A stretch of DNA of 64,000 nucleotides from Paenibacillus tyrphae (GTDB taxonomy: Bacteria; Bacillota; Bacilli; Paenibacillales; NBRC-103111), in the NCBI RefSeq assembly GCF_024158745.1, contig NZ_JAMZAW010000004.1:307546-371545 (forward strand), written 5' to 3'. The translations under genes and the position numbers were made by a program. The notes below the pieces were generated by a model, which saw only the letters and a list, made by a program, of their open reading frames with translations, made no database searches and was not told where the DNA came from. Of this stretch, positions 26,122 to 34,158 are shown piece by piece; the stretch's first letter is position 1; each line of letters begins with the position of its first letter.

Positions 26122-26150
26122 AAGTCCCGGTCCTCGGGACACTTTTTTTG
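26122..26150 (+). terminator. Intrinsic terminator after the MurF-like gene
   Basis: A 6-bp stem GTCCCG/CGGGAC is followed by ACTTTTTTTG, 14 bases after the stop codon. Confidence 0.75.
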
Positions 26151-26188
26151 TAAAAAAAATCTAATATTTTTTAGAGTGGTGCCGATAT

Positions 26189-26194
26189 TATAAT
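26189..26194 (+). promoter_or_regulatory. -10 element of the J-like/TPR gene
   Basis: A consensus TATAAT lies 60 bases before the start codon in an AT-rich stretch. No convincing -35 was seen. Confidence 0.4.
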
Positions 26195-26254
26195 AGTTAA
26201 AACTGAAAACATTTGGAAAGTTTTCGACATCAAGGAAAGGTCAAGGTCTCTGAA

Positions 26255-28837
26255 ATGAATAATTGGGAATTACTAGGCATTTCTCCTACGCTTGAAGTCA
26301 GCGCCATTAAACGCGCCTATGCCAAGAAGCTAAAGGTCTATCATCCCGAAGACGATCCGGAAGGCTTCCAACGTTTGCGGGAAGCGTATGAACAAGCGTT
26401 GAATGAAGCGAAATATCTCAAGGAAGCGCAGCAGCCCGTGCGGTCCGACTCCACGGAGCCGGCAAGCGATCCGCATGACGAACCGGTTCGACCAGACGCA
26501 CCGGATCGCGAACCCGCTTCATGGGTTGATTCCGATCCGGCAGCTTCCCCTCCCTCCCACCCGTTTGTCGAAGAGACGATGAAGCGGATCGAAGCTTTAT
26601 ACGCCAAGCTTCCGACGCGGATCGACGTAAGCTTATGGCGAGGGCTGTTTGCTCAAGAAGAGCTCTGGAATATGAATGTAAAGGCCGCTTTGCACGAACG
26701 GCTGTTAGCTTTTCTGGCCGAGCATAACCACCTGCCCAAGCCGGTTTGGGCACTGCTGGACGAGCATTTCTGTTGGACAAGCCAGGAAAGGGAATTAACT
26801 AAACGCTACCCGGAAGATTTCGTCGATTATTTGTTGATGGAAGTCACCAAGCCCTGGGAGCTGCGTTACGAGTTTATTCCGGAAACGATTGATTATGACG
26901 CGTTTATCGGATACCGGAACGCGGCCCAGCATGCGCTGATGCACAACAATCTGGCGGATGCCGAGCCGTATCTGGCCGCGGCCCGGGATTTGTTCGCGGA
27001 TGACCCGGACCTGCTCCGGTTGATCGGCAATTTTTATGTTCGCACAGGCGACTTGGAGCATGCGCTCCAGACTTACAGCCGCTTGATCGAACTCCATCCC
27101 GCAGATCTGGACGGATTTATCCACCGCGCCGCCCTGTCGCTGGAAGCAGGGAATTTAAGGCAGGCGTTCTCCGACTACCAGCATATTTTGTCGCATACGC
27201 CTGACGATCTGCAAGCCCTCAGCGGACTGGCACGCTGTTATATAGCCTATGACAAATTAGCCGAAGCGAAGTCGCTGCTCGAGCTCATCATCGCACAGTA
27301 TCCGTTCGACCTCGATTCGCGCATCAGGCTAATGGATGTGAGCAAGCAGCTTGCCGGCAAAATACGCACGGAATTGATCCTTTCGCCCGAACAGGCCGAG
27401 CTGCAATTTGCGCTGGCCCAAATTTATTTTGATTTGGAACAGTTTGACCCCTGCTGCAAGGTGTTTGACACCATTCAGACTTTGACCGCATTGAACTCCG
27501 ACATGTATTTGCTGTGGGCTCGTGCGTCATTTAAACGGCGATTGAAGAACAAGGCCTTCGAATTATTCGAAAAAGCATGGACCGCAGCGCAGAACGAAGG
27601 CGTCAACGGCTACGAAATCCTCGTTCATCGAGGTATAGCTTACCTGAAAGCGAAGAACACGAAGCTTGCGGTCCGCGACCTGTCTGCGGCGCTGCGGATG
27701 AACGAGTATGACGCCGCCGTTCTCGGCCATTTGGCGAGCATCTGCCTGAAGGAGAAGCAGTGGCAGGAAGGGATCGGGTTTGCCGATCGCGCCATCGCCA
27801 TCGATCCGTCCAACTGGCATTATTATTCCGTCAGAGGCCTCTGCCACTATCATTTGAATAACAACAGGGAAGCTCTCAACGACCATGCCGTGGTGGTGGA
27901 GCATGAATATGATTTTGACGAAGCGTGGTTCCGGAAAGGGATGCTGCATTTGCGTCTGGGCCAATATCCCGAAGCGATTACATGCTTTGAAACCGAGATG
28001 GCTTGGAATCATGAGGAGGATTCCTACTATTATGTGGCCGGCGCGTGTTTTCTGAATCGCGATTACAAGGCCGCACTTGAAGCGATCTGTACATATAAAC
28101 GGGCTCATCCCGACGATGCAATCGGCTATATGATCGAGGGCGATATTTACCGTGCCATGGGAGATGAGGCCAAGGCGAAGGAAATCTATTTCGAGGCGGC
28201 GGAATTGTTTAAGGACGATTATTATCCGACCCAATTGGCGCTGTATTACCTTCTGAAGGAATGGAAAGTGGTGACAGGCAAGCAAATGACTGCCTTTATC
28301 CGCCGTCTTGCCGCTGGCTGGCCGAACGATACATGGGTGCAGCTTGAACGCCTCAAGTTTATGATCAACACGGATTTATGGGAACATGTCCCCGAACTGG
28401 TGAAAACTTATTTTGCGAATTGCAGCGACGACCCTTCTTATGATTCCTTGATTTGGCTATACTCCGGGGTGGCTTATTACCACGAGGGAAACTATGCGGA
28501 AAGCATCGAGAGCTTGAAACGCGCGCATGAGCTTGGAGAAAGAAAAACCGTCAGCATTTACTTAAGCATGGCGCACGTCAAGCTGGAACGGATGGCGGAA
28601 GCGTTGTCCTACGCCCTGCAAGCTTGTCAGGAAGATCCGGATAACGAGGAGTACCGGTTGTTTTATAACCGGCTGCAAGAACCGACGGATAAAAAGTCGA
28701 TTTGGGGGCTCTTCGGGATCAAAAAGAAGTTCCGCATTCCTAAGACGCTTTTCCTGAAGCATCAGGATGTGGGCGACGTGCACGCCTTGCATTTTATGCT
28801 GGATGAAGATGAGGATGGGGATGAAGAAGATGAATAG
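26255..28837 (+). CDS. J-like domain protein with tetratricopeptide repeats
   Basis: This 860-residue cytosolic protein opens with a J-like helical hairpin ([24 protein letters not shown]) in which the usual HPD triad reads HPE, followed by [12 protein letters not shown]. About twelve or more TPR units fill residues 230-800 (for example [20 protein letters not shown] and [19 protein letters not shown]). The tail is very acidic ([11 protein letters not shown]). The ATG at 26255 is preferred over a TTG at 26213. It overlaps the DUF1266-like gene by 17 bases. A scaffold or cochaperone role is an inference; Asp-to-Glu in HPD would weaken DnaK stimulation. Confidence 0.9.
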   Translation: MNNWELLGISPTLEVSAIKRAYAKKLKVYHPEDDPEGFQRLREAYEQALNEAKYLKEAQQPVRSDSTEPASDPHDEPVRPDAPDREPASWVDSDPAASPPSHPFVEETMKRIEALYAKLPTRIDVSLWRGLFAQEELWNMNVKAALHERLLAFLAEHNHLPKPVWALLDEHFCWTSQERELTKRYPEDFVDYLLMEVTKPWELRYEFIPETIDYDAFIGYRNAAQHALMHNNLADAEPYLAAARDLFADDPDLLRLIGNFYVRTGDLEHALQTYSRLIELHPADLDGFIHRAALSLEAGNLRQAFSDYQHILSHTPDDLQALSGLARCYIAYDKLAEAKSLLELIIAQYPFDLDSRIRLMDVSKQLAGKIRTELILSPEQAELQFALAQIYFDLEQFDPCCKVFDTIQTLTALNSDMYLLWARASFKRRLKNKAFELFEKAWTAAQNEGVNGYEILVHRGIAYLKAKNTKLAVRDLSAALRMNEYDAAVLGHLASICLKEKQWQEGIGFADRAIAIDPSNWHYYSVRGLCHYHLNNNREALNDHAVVVEHEYDFDEAWFRKGMLHLRLGQYPEAITCFETEMAWNHEEDSYYYVAGACFLNRDYKAALEAICTYKRAHPDDAIGYMIEGDIYRAMGDEAKAKEIYFEAAELFKDDYYPTQLALYYLLKEWKVVTGKQMTAFIRRLAAGWPNDTWVQLERLKFMINTDLWEHVPELVKTYFANCSDDPSYDSLIWLYSGVAYYHEGNYAESIESLKRAHELGERKTVSIYLSMAHVKLERMAEALSYALQACQEDPDNEEYRLFYNRLQEPTDKKSIWGLFGIKKKFRIPKTLFLKHQDVGDVHALHFMLDEDEDGDEEDE

Positions 28838-29522
28838 GGATAGTCAAAGCGGATCCAACCTGACCGAACTATGGAGTATCTCGTTATGCGCCGTATTATA
28901 CAAAATGAACGGGCTCGATCCCGGAGACGATGACGAATGGGAATCCGCAAAAAATATCGAAATGCATAAGCAGTCTTTTAAACGGGATTGGGGGATCGAG
29001 AGCGCGGAAGATTTAAGGAGAAATCTTGAGTGGCTGGCCGAAGAGGGGCATCGCGAGTCGTTCAATCAGATCCGGTCCTTTCTGTCCGCATTGTCTGAAG
29101 CCGAACAAACGAAATATGTCGAAGCGATCCCGAAAACGACGGAAGGGTACCGAAAGCATCAAATTGTAAAAGCTTATATGAACCGGCTCCCGGCTGCGGG
29201 GATTGCCGCTTGGGACTTGGGCAGATATGCGTATTTGAGCCGAAAAGGCGCTGTCATGGGCTACATCTCGCAGGAACAATCGCTGGAGCTTGTGAAACCG
29301 ATCATTGCCGCTGCTCAGCAAGCGTATTCCGGCTGGCGCGAATACGGAACCGCCTATTTGGCTGGAAGGCAATTTTGGTGGGCGCAGCCCACGGCGGCAA
29401 GCGCGCAGAAAATGGCGGGCTACGTCCGCAGCCTGCTCCTGAATGCCGACAGCCTGTGGAACCGGCTGGAGTGGGATGTGCCGCTCGAAGAGACGGCCGG
29501 GCAGCCGGCAAGCCCATTATAA
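28821..29522 (+). CDS. DUF1266-like protein
   Basis: This protein of about 233 residues shows the DUF1266 pattern: a segment near 130-150 reading [22 protein letters not shown], then [18 protein letters not shown]. The start is ATG 28821 or 28830, inside the end of the TPR gene, so expression is coupled. No membrane segment or known active site is seen. The function is unknown; the overlap suggests the two products act together. Confidence 0.82.
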   Translation: MKKMNRDSQSGSNLTELWSISLCAVLYKMNGLDPGDDDEWESAKNIEMHKQSFKRDWGIESAEDLRRNLEWLAEEGHRESFNQIRSFLSALSEAEQTKYVEAIPKTTEGYRKHQIVKAYMNRLPAAGIAAWDLGRYAYLSRKGAVMGYISQEQSLELVKPIIAAAQQAYSGWREYGTAYLAGRQFWWAQPTAASAQKMAGYVRSLLLNADSLWNRLEWDVPLEETAGQPASPL

Positions 29523-29547
29523 TAATTTTTTCCATTCATGAGCCAAG

Positions 29548-29567
29548 GCCGGACGCCATCGTCCGGC
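29548..29567. other. Perfect hairpin without U-tract after the DUF1266-like gene
   Basis: GCCGGACG and CGTCCGGC form a perfect 8-bp stem with a CCAT loop, 26 bases after the stop. No T-run follows on either strand, so it is not a standard intrinsic terminator; it may act together with the large palindrome that begins at 29574. Confidence 0.45.
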
Positions 29568-29573
29568 TAGGCT

Positions 29574-29776
29574 GTTGAGAAAGTGGTCGTATAAAAAATA
29601 GAAAAGTATACGGAGGTAGGGGATCTACTGTAGGAGCGATAGCGTTCGCCTTTGTCTGCGGGAAATATCCGCTGTTAAGCGGATTCTAATGAAAATTTCC
29701 TGCAGACAACAGCGACCGGAAGTAGATACCCTACCTACTCGTACACCTCTATTACCTAATTGACCACTTTCTCAAC
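29574..29776. repeat. 203-bp palindromic repeat element, copy 1
   Basis: The element is bounded by perfect 15-bp inverted repeats (GTTGAGAAAGTGGTC at 29574-29588 and its complement at 29762-29776). Inside lie further nested arms: 29615-29629 pairs with 29721-29735, a TTTGTCTGCGGGAAAT arm pairs with ATTTCCTGCAGACAAC, and ATCCGCT/AGCGGAT forms an apical hairpin. It has no ORF. A second copy lies at 40815-40987. It sits between convergent genes. No target-site duplication was seen. Confidence 0.85.
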
Positions 29777-29793
29777 AAACTCGCCGCGCATGC

Positions 29794-29823
29794 AAAAAAA
29801 CCGCCTTGCCGCAGCAAGCCGGT
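29794..29823 (-). terminator. Intrinsic terminator of the DUF1361 gene
   Basis: On the minus strand ACCGGCTTGC pairs with GCAAGGCGGT (one mismatch) and is followed by seven T residues, directly after the stop at 29825. Confidence 0.8.
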
Positions 29824-29824
29824 A

Positions 29825-30532
29825 TCATAAGCGGTAGGTCGAAGGGTAGTCGCGGTCTTCCGCATGCCAGCCCCCATTCATGACATAATAGAACGTTCCA
29901 TGAACGATTAGAATAACCACGCCGAACAACAAGCAGAACAGCACGGACTGCCCGTTCAAGCTTTCCCCAATGAGACTCAAGAGCGCTTTCGCATCGGTCA
30001 GCGCATCCCAGCTGTTCAACCGGTATTCGCGTCCGAGCAAGATCCCGTAGCCCCCCAGCATAGACACTGCAACCACAAACAGCCACGAAGCAGCGCCCCC
30101 GAACCTCTTCATGACCTGATATTGAACCAAATAGGCGGAGCCGAAGCCAAGCAAAAATCCGTTCCATGAGATCAGCAGCATCGTCAGAAAATCATACCAG
30201 TAGCGGAACGTCCACCGGCCCGCCTCGACATACCAAGCTTTCTGAAGCGTTAAATGGATAAGATCCGTAACGATATAGGGCGCATTCGGAAAAAACAGCA
30301 GCCAAGCCGCCCCCAATACGGTGGCGACGGCGGAACGGACCCATCCGGGAGCAAGCCGCTTTCCGAGCTCCGCCACGGCGACGGCAAGCAGCAGCGAAAC
30401 CCAGGCCAGGAACAAATTCCACAAGAGGAAATCGAAATACGTCTTATTGCGGAACGCATAATAAAGCGCCGTGCAGATCAGAGTCAACAGTCCCATGGAA
30501 AGGACAAATTTTCCAGAATGCAGTTTTTTCAT
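29825..30532 (-). CDS. DUF1361 membrane protein
   Basis: This 235-residue integral membrane protein has about six to seven hydrophobic helices and the DUF1361 signature FFPNAPYIVTDLIHL in the loop after helix three. The function is not known. It is followed upstream by a TetR gene in the same direction, 23 bases apart, so the two are probably cotranscribed and the TetR protein may control it. Confidence 0.88.
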   Translation of the reverse strand: MKKLHSGKFVLSMGLLTLICTALYYAFRNKTYFDFLLWNLFLAWVSLLLAVAVAELGKRLAPGWVRSAVATVLGAAWLLFFPNAPYIVTDLIHLTLQKAWYVEAGRWTFRYWYDFLTMLLISWNGFLLGFGSAYLVQYQVMKRFGGAASWLFVVAVSMLGGYGILLGREYRLNSWDALTDAKALLSLIGESLNGQSVLFCLLFGVVILIVHGTFYYVMNGGWHAEDRDYPSTYRL

Positions 30533-30555
30533 CCGGCCCTCCTTCGCAATCCATT

Positions 30556-31143
30556 CTACTTTTCGGGCAGCATGCCGCGCATGAACAGCTCGACCACTTG
30601 GGCGGCCAACTGCTCCGGACTACCCACGCCTTCGGACAAATACGCAAAGGTCAGCCGCTCAAGCGTACCTACAAAGCATTGTGCTACAACTTCCATATCG
30701 AGGGTTGAACGAAAGTAGCCGGACCGCTGCTCTTCGAGCAGGTTGTCGCGAATCAGAGCGGCCAGCTCCGCTTTAATGCTTCCGGCCTGCGGTGCCTGAA
30801 ACAATCCAATGCGCGTCAAGTGCGGGTCTTCCGTAAAAAAACGAAAAAGCGTCTCCAACACGCCGAGTACCCGAGCGTTCACTTCGCCCGGCTTCAGCCC
30901 CGATTCCAGGCGGCTCGACGTAACCAGCTCCTGCAGCCGGGACCGGAAATGTCCGACCAGCTCCTCGAACACCGCTTCTTTGCTTTCAAAATAAAGGTAA
31001 AACGACGGCTGGGTCAGCCCGGCCTGAGCGACAATCGAGCTGATCTTCGTCTCGTAAAAGCCGAGTCCGGCAAACTGCTCCGCCGCCGCAGCCAGCAATC
31101 TCGCCCGGCTTTCTTGCCCTTTGGCTCCTTTGTTTCGCGCCAT
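30556..31143 (-). CDS. TetR/AcrR family regulator
   Basis: This 195-residue repressor has an N-terminal helix-turn-helix (ISSIVAQAGLTQPSFYLYFESKEAVFEEL) and a helical ligand-binding C-terminal domain. The start at 31143 follows AAGGAG; a frame to 31191 has no ribosome binding site. It precedes the DUF1361 gene in the same operon. Confidence 0.92.
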   Translation of the reverse strand: MARNKGAKGQESRARLLAAAAEQFAGLGFYETKISSIVAQAGLTQPSFYLYFESKEAVFEELVGHFRSRLQELVTSSRLESGLKPGEVNARVLGVLETLFRFFTEDPHLTRIGLFQAPQAGSIKAELAALIRDNLLEEQRSGYFRSTLDMEVVAQCFVGTLERLTFAYLSEGVGSPEQLAAQVVELFMRGMLPEK

Positions 31144-31246
31144 TCCGCCCGAACTCCTTATGTGTATAAAGTAAGGTATTGCATCTTTCAAAATCCTTAG
31201 TTCGTATTATGTCCCAGTCATGCTTCACCGTCAAATCGCAGCGCTT

Positions 31247-31861
31247 CTATATCCGGTGCCGAAGCTCTTCGTAGGCTTCCTTCAGCCACGGATGCACGAC
31301 CTTCAAGGTATGCTTTCGCTCCCACAGGTAATGGATGTAAACGAACGCCCCATGAATAAGGGAGCGGTTCAATTGCTCCTGCAGCTCGCTGATATACGGC
31401 GGTGTACCGGGCTGATCCCATGCGACTTTATCCGCTACGAACAGCACTTGATCAAGCAAGGTGGAGCCCGCCCGCAAGGTCGTGTGGCAGCCGACCGCAT
31501 CCAGAATCGCCGCATCGGTTACGCCAAATAGCTGCTCCGCCATCACCACCGACAGCTTCTGATGAATGATCATCGGGAACGCTTCTTCTTCCGGCAGCAC
31601 CTCGATGCCAAGCTCCCGCGACACCGCAATTCGATCCCCGTTCGGAATGACCGCGCTGATGTCGTGCAGCCAACCAGCCGTCTCCGCCGCCTCGGGATCG
31701 GCTCCGAACCGCAGCGCGATACGCCGCGCCTCCGTCCCGACGTCCATACAGTGCTCTGCTGTTTTCTCGCATCCGTTCAAGCTTAGAAAGCTTCGGATAT
31801 CGTCCCGAAGCCGATTCGTCCGGGGAAACGGTTTCGTTCGTTCAACCAAAATCGAATGCAT
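31247..31861 (-). CDS. HD-domain phosphohydrolase, YqeK-like
   Basis: This 204-residue protein has the HD metal-site pattern EHCMDV, GWLHDIS, IIHQKLS and a distal VADKV Asp, as in YqeK-type diadenosine tetraphosphate hydrolases. The start at 31861 has GGAGG upstream; an upstream extension to 31969 would overlap the MarR gene. It lies 52 bases after the MarR gene. Substrate assignment beyond the family is inference. Confidence 0.85.
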   Translation of the reverse strand: MHSILVERTKPFPRTNRLRDDIRSFLSLNGCEKTAEHCMDVGTEARRIALRFGADPEAAETAGWLHDISAVIPNGDRIAVSRELGIEVLPEEEAFPMIIHQKLSVVMAEQLFGVTDAAILDAVGCHTTLRAGSTLLDQVLFVADKVAWDQPGTPPYISELQEQLNRSLIHGAFVYIHYLWERKHTLKVVHPWLKEAYEELRHRI

Positions 31862-31913
31862 GCTTCTTCCTCCGTTCACTTTTGCTTCATACCGGGCAGC
31901 CGCCGACCGTCCG

Positions 31914-32531
31914 CTACGGCGCAGAGAACGAGGGCTTGTGCTCCGGACATTGTTTAAGCGTATCTTCATGGGTCAAATATTTGCGGATCAAATTGCAGTA
32001 GTGCGGCGTCTCATCCCGCCCCGTGTTCGGTCTGAAATGAACACAGCCTAGGCACGGCTCCGCCACGACAAGGTGGCCGCCGCGTTGAAGTGCGGATAGA
32101 ACCCCTCCGAGTCCCGCTTCCAATGAAGCCAGTGCTTCCTCCGGCAAGCTTTGGACGGTTTCCTCCAAGGCCTCCCCCCATCGGTCAAGCTTGGATACGG
32201 CTTCTTGTCCTTGCGAAGTCAGTTGAAGCAGCGTAATCCGGCGATCCTCGGGCTTCGCGTACTTGGCGATCAACCCTTTGGCCACCAGGCCGTTGACGAT
32301 TTTGACTGCCGTCACGTGGGTGGTTCCGAGATGATCGGCAAGGCTTCCGACCGATGCCACATCGCCGCGCGTATGCGCCGTAAACAATAACGACTGGATT
32401 TGCACGGGAGACAGTCCGGTATCATCGCTCTCCATCTGGCCGATCTTCTTAACCGCTTGGGCCATACGAACAAGCGCCATGCTGACTCGGGCAGCCCGGC
32501 TCTCCTTCCGATGCTGGGGATCGTAGCGCAT
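31914..32531 (-). CDS. MarR-family regulator with cysteine-rich C-terminal extension
   Basis: This 205-residue protein has a winged-helix core (SLADHLGTTHVTAVKIVNGL, then KPEDRRITLLQLTSQG at the wing). MarR proteins are usually near 145 residues; here about 45 extra residues carry four cysteines and several histidines (EPCLGCVHF, HYCNLI, QCPEH), which look like a metal or Fe-S site or redox switch. It lies downstream of the CxxC mini-thioredoxin gene, whose promoter carries a perfect inverted repeat that may be its operator. Confidence 0.9.
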   Translation of the reverse strand: MRYDPQHRKESRAARVSMALVRMAQAVKKIGQMESDDTGLSPVQIQSLLFTAHTRGDVASVGSLADHLGTTHVTAVKIVNGLVAKGLIAKYAKPEDRRITLLQLTSQGQEAVSKLDRWGEALEETVQSLPEEALASLEAGLGGVLSALQRGGHLVVAEPCLGCVHFRPNTGRDETPHYCNLIRKYLTHEDTLKQCPEHKPSFSAP

Positions 32532-32606
32532 TGGATTCTTCCTTCCATTCCTTTCTAGCCTTATCCTCCATTGTAACCGCTCGATCCGCGAATATAAAGC
32601 TTACGC

Positions 32607-32643
32607 AAAAAGTGCGAGGCGCCTGTACGCACCCCGCACTTTT
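32607..32643 (-). terminator. Intrinsic terminator after the mini-thioredoxin gene
   Basis: AAAAGTGCGGGG pairs with the CTCGCACTTTTT segment on the minus strand, with a T-run at the 3' side. It separates the thioredoxin-like gene from the MarR gene. Confidence 0.7.
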
Positions 32644-32646
32644 GAT

Positions 32647-32886
32647 TCATCCTTTTTTCACGTCTTCCAGGCTTGCGCCGAAATTAATGTGGAACACGTT
32701 CTCGTCAATCACCAGCGCCGGTACCGACTGGACGCCCGCTCCTTCCGCTTCGGCAATACGGTCCCGCTTCTCGCCCAGATGCACGATCTCGACAGCCGCC
32801 TTGGATGGGTCGAGATAGTCCAGCACCATCTGCTCCGCATTTACACAAACCTTGCAACCTGCATGATAAAATACCGCTTTTGCCAT
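32647..32886 (-). CDS. Small thioredoxin/glutaredoxin-like protein
   Basis: This 79-residue protein has an N-terminal redox motif HAGCKVC (CxxC) and the cis-proline segment SVPALVI, which is the minimal thioredoxin fold of the glutaredoxin/thioredoxin family. It likely serves as a disulfide reductant in the cytoplasm. It is transcribed from a strong, operator-bearing promoter and followed by the MarR gene. Confidence 0.88.
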   Translation of the reverse strand: MAKAVFYHAGCKVCVNAEQMVLDYLDPSKAAVEIVHLGEKRDRIAEAEGAGVQSVPALVIDENVFHINFGASLEDVKKG

Positions 32887-32909
32887 TTCAATCAGCTCCT
32901 CTTCATTTT

Positions 32910-32959
32910 ATGTAGCATTGCTACATATTCAGTATAGAAACTGCCGCCGGCAGTATCAA
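32910..32959 (-). promoter_or_regulatory. Strong promoter with 7-3-7 inverted repeat operator
   Basis: Minus strand: TTGATA at 32954-32959, exactly 17 bases, TATACT at 32931-32936, then ATGTAGC-AAT-GCTACAT at 32910-32926 over the expected start site. The perfect repeat has the size and spacing of a MarR operator, and the MarR gene is next downstream. Confidence 0.75.
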
Positions 32960-32998
32960 TTGCGATTTTTCTATCGTTTGCATAGGGAGAAGCTATCG

Positions 32999-33469
32999 TT
33001 AGCGCGCCGCATGATATGCTAAAACTTTTTCCAGATGCACTTCCTCTTCGTCTCTTTGAACTTCTACGTAGCCGTTGGCTTTATAAAATTGAACGGCGTC
33101 AAGCCAATCCGCCGTCGTTTCCAGCACGAGCTTCGCATAGCCCTTCTGCCTTGCCCTCCGCTCCAGCTCCTGCAGCATGCAGCGCGCGATGCCTCTTCTC
33201 CGGTACGGCTTCCACACGGACATTCTAGCGATTCTTCCAACGTTGCACCCCTCCTGGATGAGAGCTCCTGTACAGACCATTTGGCCCTCAAGCGCACCCG
33301 TCAAGAAAAGATGCCCCTGACCGGCATACCAACTCACGATATCGTCGAGGTCCTTGTTGTAGGAAGGGTCCAATTCCCCGAACCTTTCCTCCAGTCCCGC
33401 ACAAACGATCCGTCTTGCCTGCTCCTGCGTCTCTTCGGTCACTTCCGTCACGGTCAGCCTAATATTCAT
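32999..33469 (-). CDS. GNAT N-acetyltransferase
   Basis: This 156-residue acetyltransferase carries the acetyl-CoA signature RRRGIARCML (motif A) and a C-terminal FYKANGYVEV. The ATG at 33469 overlaps the HAD gene stop by four bases (ATGA), which decides the start over 33481. The substrate is unknown. Confidence 0.9.
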   Translation of the reverse strand: MNIRLTVTEVTEETQEQARRIVCAGLEERFGELDPSYNKDLDDIVSWYAGQGHLFLTGALEGQMVCTGALIQEGCNVGRIARMSVWKPYRRRGIARCMLQELERRARQKGYAKLVLETTADWLDAVQFYKANGYVEVQRDEEEVHLEKVLAYHAAR

Positions 33470-34122
33470 TCGTATATCCAATTCTGAACCTCCGCAATAT
33501 GGTCGATTCTCGCGATCGGTCTAACCCCTTTATCCATCATCGCTTCCATGCTCGTCCTGTAGCTGATAAAAGGAATGCCGGCTCCGGCCGATGCTTTGCC
33601 GTCGATCCAGGAATCTCCCACCGATATCCATTCTTCCGCCGTAATAGAGCGGAATTGATTCAAAACATAGGTAAATCCGGAAGGGGACGGCTTCAACGAC
33701 TCCATCTGTTCTCTGCCGATAATCGCGTCGAAATAGGACTTGATTCCCGTCACTTCGAGCGCCTTCAAGGCGGCGGAAAGCGAGTTGTTCGTGACCACGA
33801 CCAATACAAACTGGCCGTGCAACGATTCGATCAGCTCCGGCACGCCTTTTTCCAGCCCCGCGCCTTCCATCCCGCGCACTTCATGCTTTTCCGCAATGTT
33901 CATACAGGAGAGGTATAAGGCGTCGTCCATACCCGCTTGCTTGGCCTGTTCGAGCATGGTGGATGTCGTGTGCTCATGGAGCGGGAACCGCTCCGTCAAC
34001 ATGCCGTGCCCGATCAAGTGCTGGAAAATGTCTTCCTTCATCGCCGCAAAATCGATGCGGGATTGCAGCAGCGTATTGTCCATATCGAAAATGATGCCTT
34101 TGCATTTGCGGTCGTCGCGCAT
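33466..34122 (-). CDS. HAD-family phosphatase (PGP-like)
   Basis: This 218-residue hydrolase has the HAD motifs in order: FDMDNTL (nucleophile Asp), VVTNNS, the Lys of SLKPSPSG and GDSWIDGKAS. The cap is helical (C1), as in phosphoglycolate phosphatases. It is translationally coupled to the GNAT gene. Confidence 0.92.
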   Translation of the reverse strand: MRDDRKCKGIIFDMDNTLLQSRIDFAAMKEDIFQHLIGHGMLTERFPLHEHTTSTMLEQAKQAGMDDALYLSCMNIAEKHEVRGMEGAGLEKGVPELIESLHGQFVLVVVTNNSLSAALKALEVTGIKSYFDAIIGREQMESLKPSPSGFTYVLNQFRSITAEEWISVGDSWIDGKASAGAGIPFISYRTSMEAMMDKGVRPIARIDHIAEVQNWIYE

Positions 34123-34158
34123 GGAAGTTCCCCGCTTCCCGTTTTAGTTTAAGTTATT

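Noticed and set aside
29548..29567. Intrinsic terminator after the DUF1266-like gene
   Set aside because: The hairpin is perfect but no T-tract follows on either strand, so it is listed as a plain hairpin.
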